7,752 nucleotides of DNA. It comes from Oceanospirillaceae bacterium UBA1126. Its GTDB lineage: Bacteria; Pseudomonadota; Gammaproteobacteria; Pseudomonadales; Balneatricaceae. The notes below the pieces were generated by a model, which was not told the origin of the DNA, made no database searches, and saw nothing but the letters and a program-made list of their open reading frames with translations. Positions 5,966 through 7,752 of this stretch are shown here, in pieces (the first letter of the stretch is position 1; each line of letters starts with the position of its first letter). The position numbers were made by a program, and so were the translations under genes. The DNA lies in the NCBI GenBank assembly GCA_002312935.1, contig DCAT01000123.1, positions 1-7,752 on the forward strand. Direction: 5' to 3'.

Positions 5966-6838
5966 ATGCTCAAACGATTTAACTTGAAAGCTTGGCTGCT
6001 GCTGTTGCCGGCGCTATCTTTTTTAATAGCGTTTACTCATTGGCCTACACTTAAGTCTATATGGCGTAGTTTTACTTGGGCCAGGTCAGATGTGGCTCCT
6101 AGTCAGTTTGTGGGTTTCGAAAACTACCAGCTATTGTTAGAGGATCCTGTATTCTGGAAAGTCTTTGAAAATAATTTCTGGTATGCAGTGGGAACTGTTC
6201 CCACATCCATAGCCTTGGCCATTATCATGGCGCTTTGGGTAAATAGTAAGATTCGTGGCACCAGTTTACTGCGGCTAGCTTTTTTTACACCCACCATATT
6301 ACCTATGATTACTGTAGCGAATATTTGGTTATTTTTTTATAGCCCCCAAATTGGATTGTTTAATCAGTTACTTGCACTGGTTGGCATTGAGGGCCCTAAT
6401 TGGCTTGGAGATCCAGACCTTGCGCTATCCAGCTTGATGGTAATGACCGTCTGGAAAGAGGCTGGATTTTTTATGATTTTTTACCTCGCTGCTCTTCAGA
6501 CACTAAGCCCTGAGCTTTATGCTGCAGCGAAACTAGAGGGTGCTAGTGCATGGAGAATATTTAGGAAGATAACCTTCCCATTGCTGATGCCCACTACACT
6601 GTTTGTTTTAATTAATGCCATATTAAATGCATTTAAGCTGGTTGATCATTTGTTCATCTTAACCAAGGGTGGGCCTAATAATGAAAGTAACCTACTTTTG
6701 TATTACATTTATGAAACAGCGTTTAGCTTTCTTGACAGTTACTACGCGGCAACACTCACTGTGGTTATGTTAGCAACTCTGGCAGTCATTGCTTTAGTGC
6801 AGATGCTGCTACTTGATCGTAAAATTCACTACCGGTAA
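5966..6838 (+). CDS. ugpA: ABC transporter inner-membrane permease, first subunit (UgpA/MalF type)
   Basis: A 290-residue inner-membrane subunit with about six hydrophobic segments (around residues 10-27, 70-91, 102-125, 152-176, 204-225 and 260-283). The EAA loop that contacts the ATPase is at about 184-205, with LYAAAKLEGASAW and FRKITFPLL. The GGPNNESNLLLYYIYE stretch (235-250) is typical of sugar and glycerol-3-phosphate type permeases. It begins 69 bp after the binding-protein stop, past the hairpin, and has no Shine-Dalgarno sequence before ATG 5966. An in-frame stop at 5939 and no other start codon between make this start the only reasonable one. It pairs with the permease 5 bp downstream to form the membrane channel. 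The gene symbol reflects family; E. coli UgpA is similar but not closely so by eye. Confidence 0.92.
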   Translation: MLKRFNLKAWLLLLPALSFLIAFTHWPTLKSIWRSFTWARSDVAPSQFVGFENYQLLLEDPVFWKVFENNFWYAVGTVPTSIALAIIMALWVNSKIRGTSLLRLAFFTPTILPMITVANIWLFFYSPQIGLFNQLLALVGIEGPNWLGDPDLALSSLMVMTVWKEAGFFMIFYLAALQTLSPELYAAAKLEGASAWRIFRKITFPLLMPTTLFVLINAILNAFKLVDHLFILTKGGPNNESNLLLYYIYETAFSFLDSYYAATLTVVMLATLAVIALVQMLLLDRKIHYR

Positions 6839-6843
6839 AAGTT

Positions 6844-7653
6844 ATGTCTTCTTGGTTCCAAACTTTTTCTAAAGTATCAGCCTACCTGCTTGGCATACTT
6901 TGGGTATTACCATTGCTGTATGCGTTTTGGGCTGCTTTTCATCCACCTGAATTTGCTACCAAGTTCTCGTTGACTGCGCCATTGACCTTAGAAAACTTCG
7001 AATCAGCTTGGGATCAGGCACCATTTTTCCGTTACATGTTAAACACCATTGTCATCACAAGCTTAATTCTGGCTTCACAGTTATTCTTGTGCACCCTCGC
7101 AGGCTATGCGCTGGCGAGAGAAAAATTTGCCGGTCGGGGCTTTGCTTTTGCTCTTGTGCTTACACAGCTAATGGTAATGCCTGAAGTACTAATTGTGGAA
7201 AACTACCGCACATTGGCTGGGCTTGATTTAATTGATACCTATCTAGGGGTTGGCCTGCCGTATCTGGCAAGTGCCTTTGGCATCTTCCTATTGCGTCAAA
7301 CCTTTAAAACTGTGCCGCAGGAGCTTGAAGATGCGGCTCGAGTTGAAGGCTTATCCGGCCTTGGCATTATCTGGAAAGTATTTGTGCCCTTAGCGTTCCC
7401 CACATACTTGGCCTTTAGCCTGGTCTCTGTGAGCTATCACTGGAATAACTTTCTATGGCCCCTTGTGGTTACCAATACTGAGGCAAGCCGGCCTTTAACG
7501 GTGGGTATGGCAATATTTGGCGCACCTGAGTCGGGTGTGGACTGGTCAGTTATTTCTGCAGGTACGTTAATCGCCATTGGTCCGTTGCTGATCTTATTCT
7601 TAATTTTCCAACGACGATTTATTCAGTCGTTTATGCATGCGGGCATTAAGTAA
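6844..7653 (+). CDS. ugpE: ABC transporter inner-membrane permease, second subunit (UgpE/MalG type)
   Basis: A 269-residue inner-membrane subunit with about six hydrophobic segments (around 12-31, 67-90, 100-118, 134-152, 185-206 and 236-256). The EAA loop is at about 160-185, with ELEDAARVEGLSGLG and WKVFVPLAFP, and YHWNNFLWPLVV (198-209) matches the conserved W-N-x-F-x-W-P pattern of MalG/UgpE proteins. Length is normal (UgpE is about 280). It starts 5 bp after the stop of the first permease with no Shine-Dalgarno site, so translation is probably coupled. Together the two permeases and an ATPase dimer would form the importer. Its TAA stop is directly followed by the ATG of the next gene. 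Confidence 0.92.
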   Translation: MSSWFQTFSKVSAYLLGILWVLPLLYAFWAAFHPPEFATKFSLTAPLTLENFESAWDQAPFFRYMLNTIVITSLILASQLFLCTLAGYALAREKFAGRGFAFALVLTQLMVMPEVLIVENYRTLAGLDLIDTYLGVGLPYLASAFGIFLLRQTFKTVPQELEDAARVEGLSGLGIIWKVFVPLAFPTYLAFSLVSVSYHWNNFLWPLVVTNTEASRPLTVGMAIFGAPESGVDWSVISAGTLIAIGPLLILFLIFQRRFIQSFMHAGIK

Positions 7654-7752
7654 ATGCGTATCTTGTCTTGGAATGTTCAATATGGAAAATCAGTTAATAG
7701 TGGGTCTGATTTTTCGCGCACCCTGGATTATATTAAGTCGTTAGGCAACTTT
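7654..7752 (+). CDS. endonuclease/exonuclease/phosphatase (EEP) family protein, N-terminal fragment
   Basis: Only the first 33 codons are in the window; the frame is open at the right edge. The start MRILSWNVQYG is the characteristic first beta strand of the EEP superfamily (exonuclease III, DNase I, inositol phosphatases, sphingomyelinases), in which the Asn (here Asn7) helps hold the catalytic metal. The following FSRTLDYIKSLG helix fits as well. The ATG directly follows the permease stop (TAAATG, no gap, same frame) with no Shine-Dalgarno site, so translation is probably coupled. Position in the operon suggests a phosphodiesterase or phosphatase acting on the imported substrate rather than a DNA-repair nuclease, but this is inferred. 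Substrate and location (no signal peptide is evident, so cytosol) remain open. Confidence 0.78.
   Translation, partial: MRILSWNVQYGKSVNSGSDFSRTLDYIKSLGNF

Overview
The window looks like chromosomal DNA from a Gram-negative bacterium, probably a marine gammaproteobacterium. The evidence is moderate GC content, Shine-Dalgarno starts where they occur, a Sec-type signal peptide on a periplasmic binding protein, and protein sequences that resemble gammaproteobacterial families. The genus cannot be fixed from the sequence alone. All eight recognisable genes lie on the + strand. The first and the last are cut by the window edges. I see no rRNA, tRNA, CRISPR array, insertion sequence or attachment site.

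Left part (1-2338): the C-terminal portion of an FMN-dependent alpha-hydroxy-acid dehydrogenase (LldD/glycolate-oxidase family), then a complete short-chain dehydrogenase/reductase (SDR), then a TauE/SafE-type membrane exporter or permease. The first two genes are 78 bp apart and probably cotranscribed. The exporter follows after 219 bp. The pair suggests oxidation of a hydroxy acid or sugar acid, for example a deoxy-sugar route that ends in L-lactate, but the substrate is not shown by the sequence.

Middle (2339-2798): a 460 bp non-coding stretch. Its right end holds a good sigma70-type promoter (2714-2743). Two 11-bp direct repeats exactly 21 bp apart overlap the spacer and start region of that promoter and look like operators for the adjacent regulator.

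Right part (2799-7752): one compact operon of a GlpR-like DeoR-family repressor, a UgpC/MalK-type ABC ATPase, a UgpB-like periplasmic binding protein, two inner-membrane permeases (UgpA/UgpE-like) and the start of an endonuclease/exonuclease/phosphatase (EEP) family protein. The regulator overlaps the ATPase by 7 bp, the permeases are 5 bp apart, and the EEP gene begins on the base after the second permease's stop codon. The simplest reading is a phosphate-sugar-responsive importer for a glycerol-3-phosphate or glycerophosphodiester-like compound, with a cotranscribed hydrolase. A 10-bp GC-rich hairpin after the binding-protein gene, and the lack of Shine-Dalgarno sites before the permeases, would make the binding protein more abundant than the membrane subunits.

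Nothing here is clearly a new class of system. The points most worth checking are the apparent replacement of UgpQ by an EEP-family protein, the lost FMN-phosphate arginine in the first gene, the shortened C-terminal domain of the ATPase, and the operator-like repeats.
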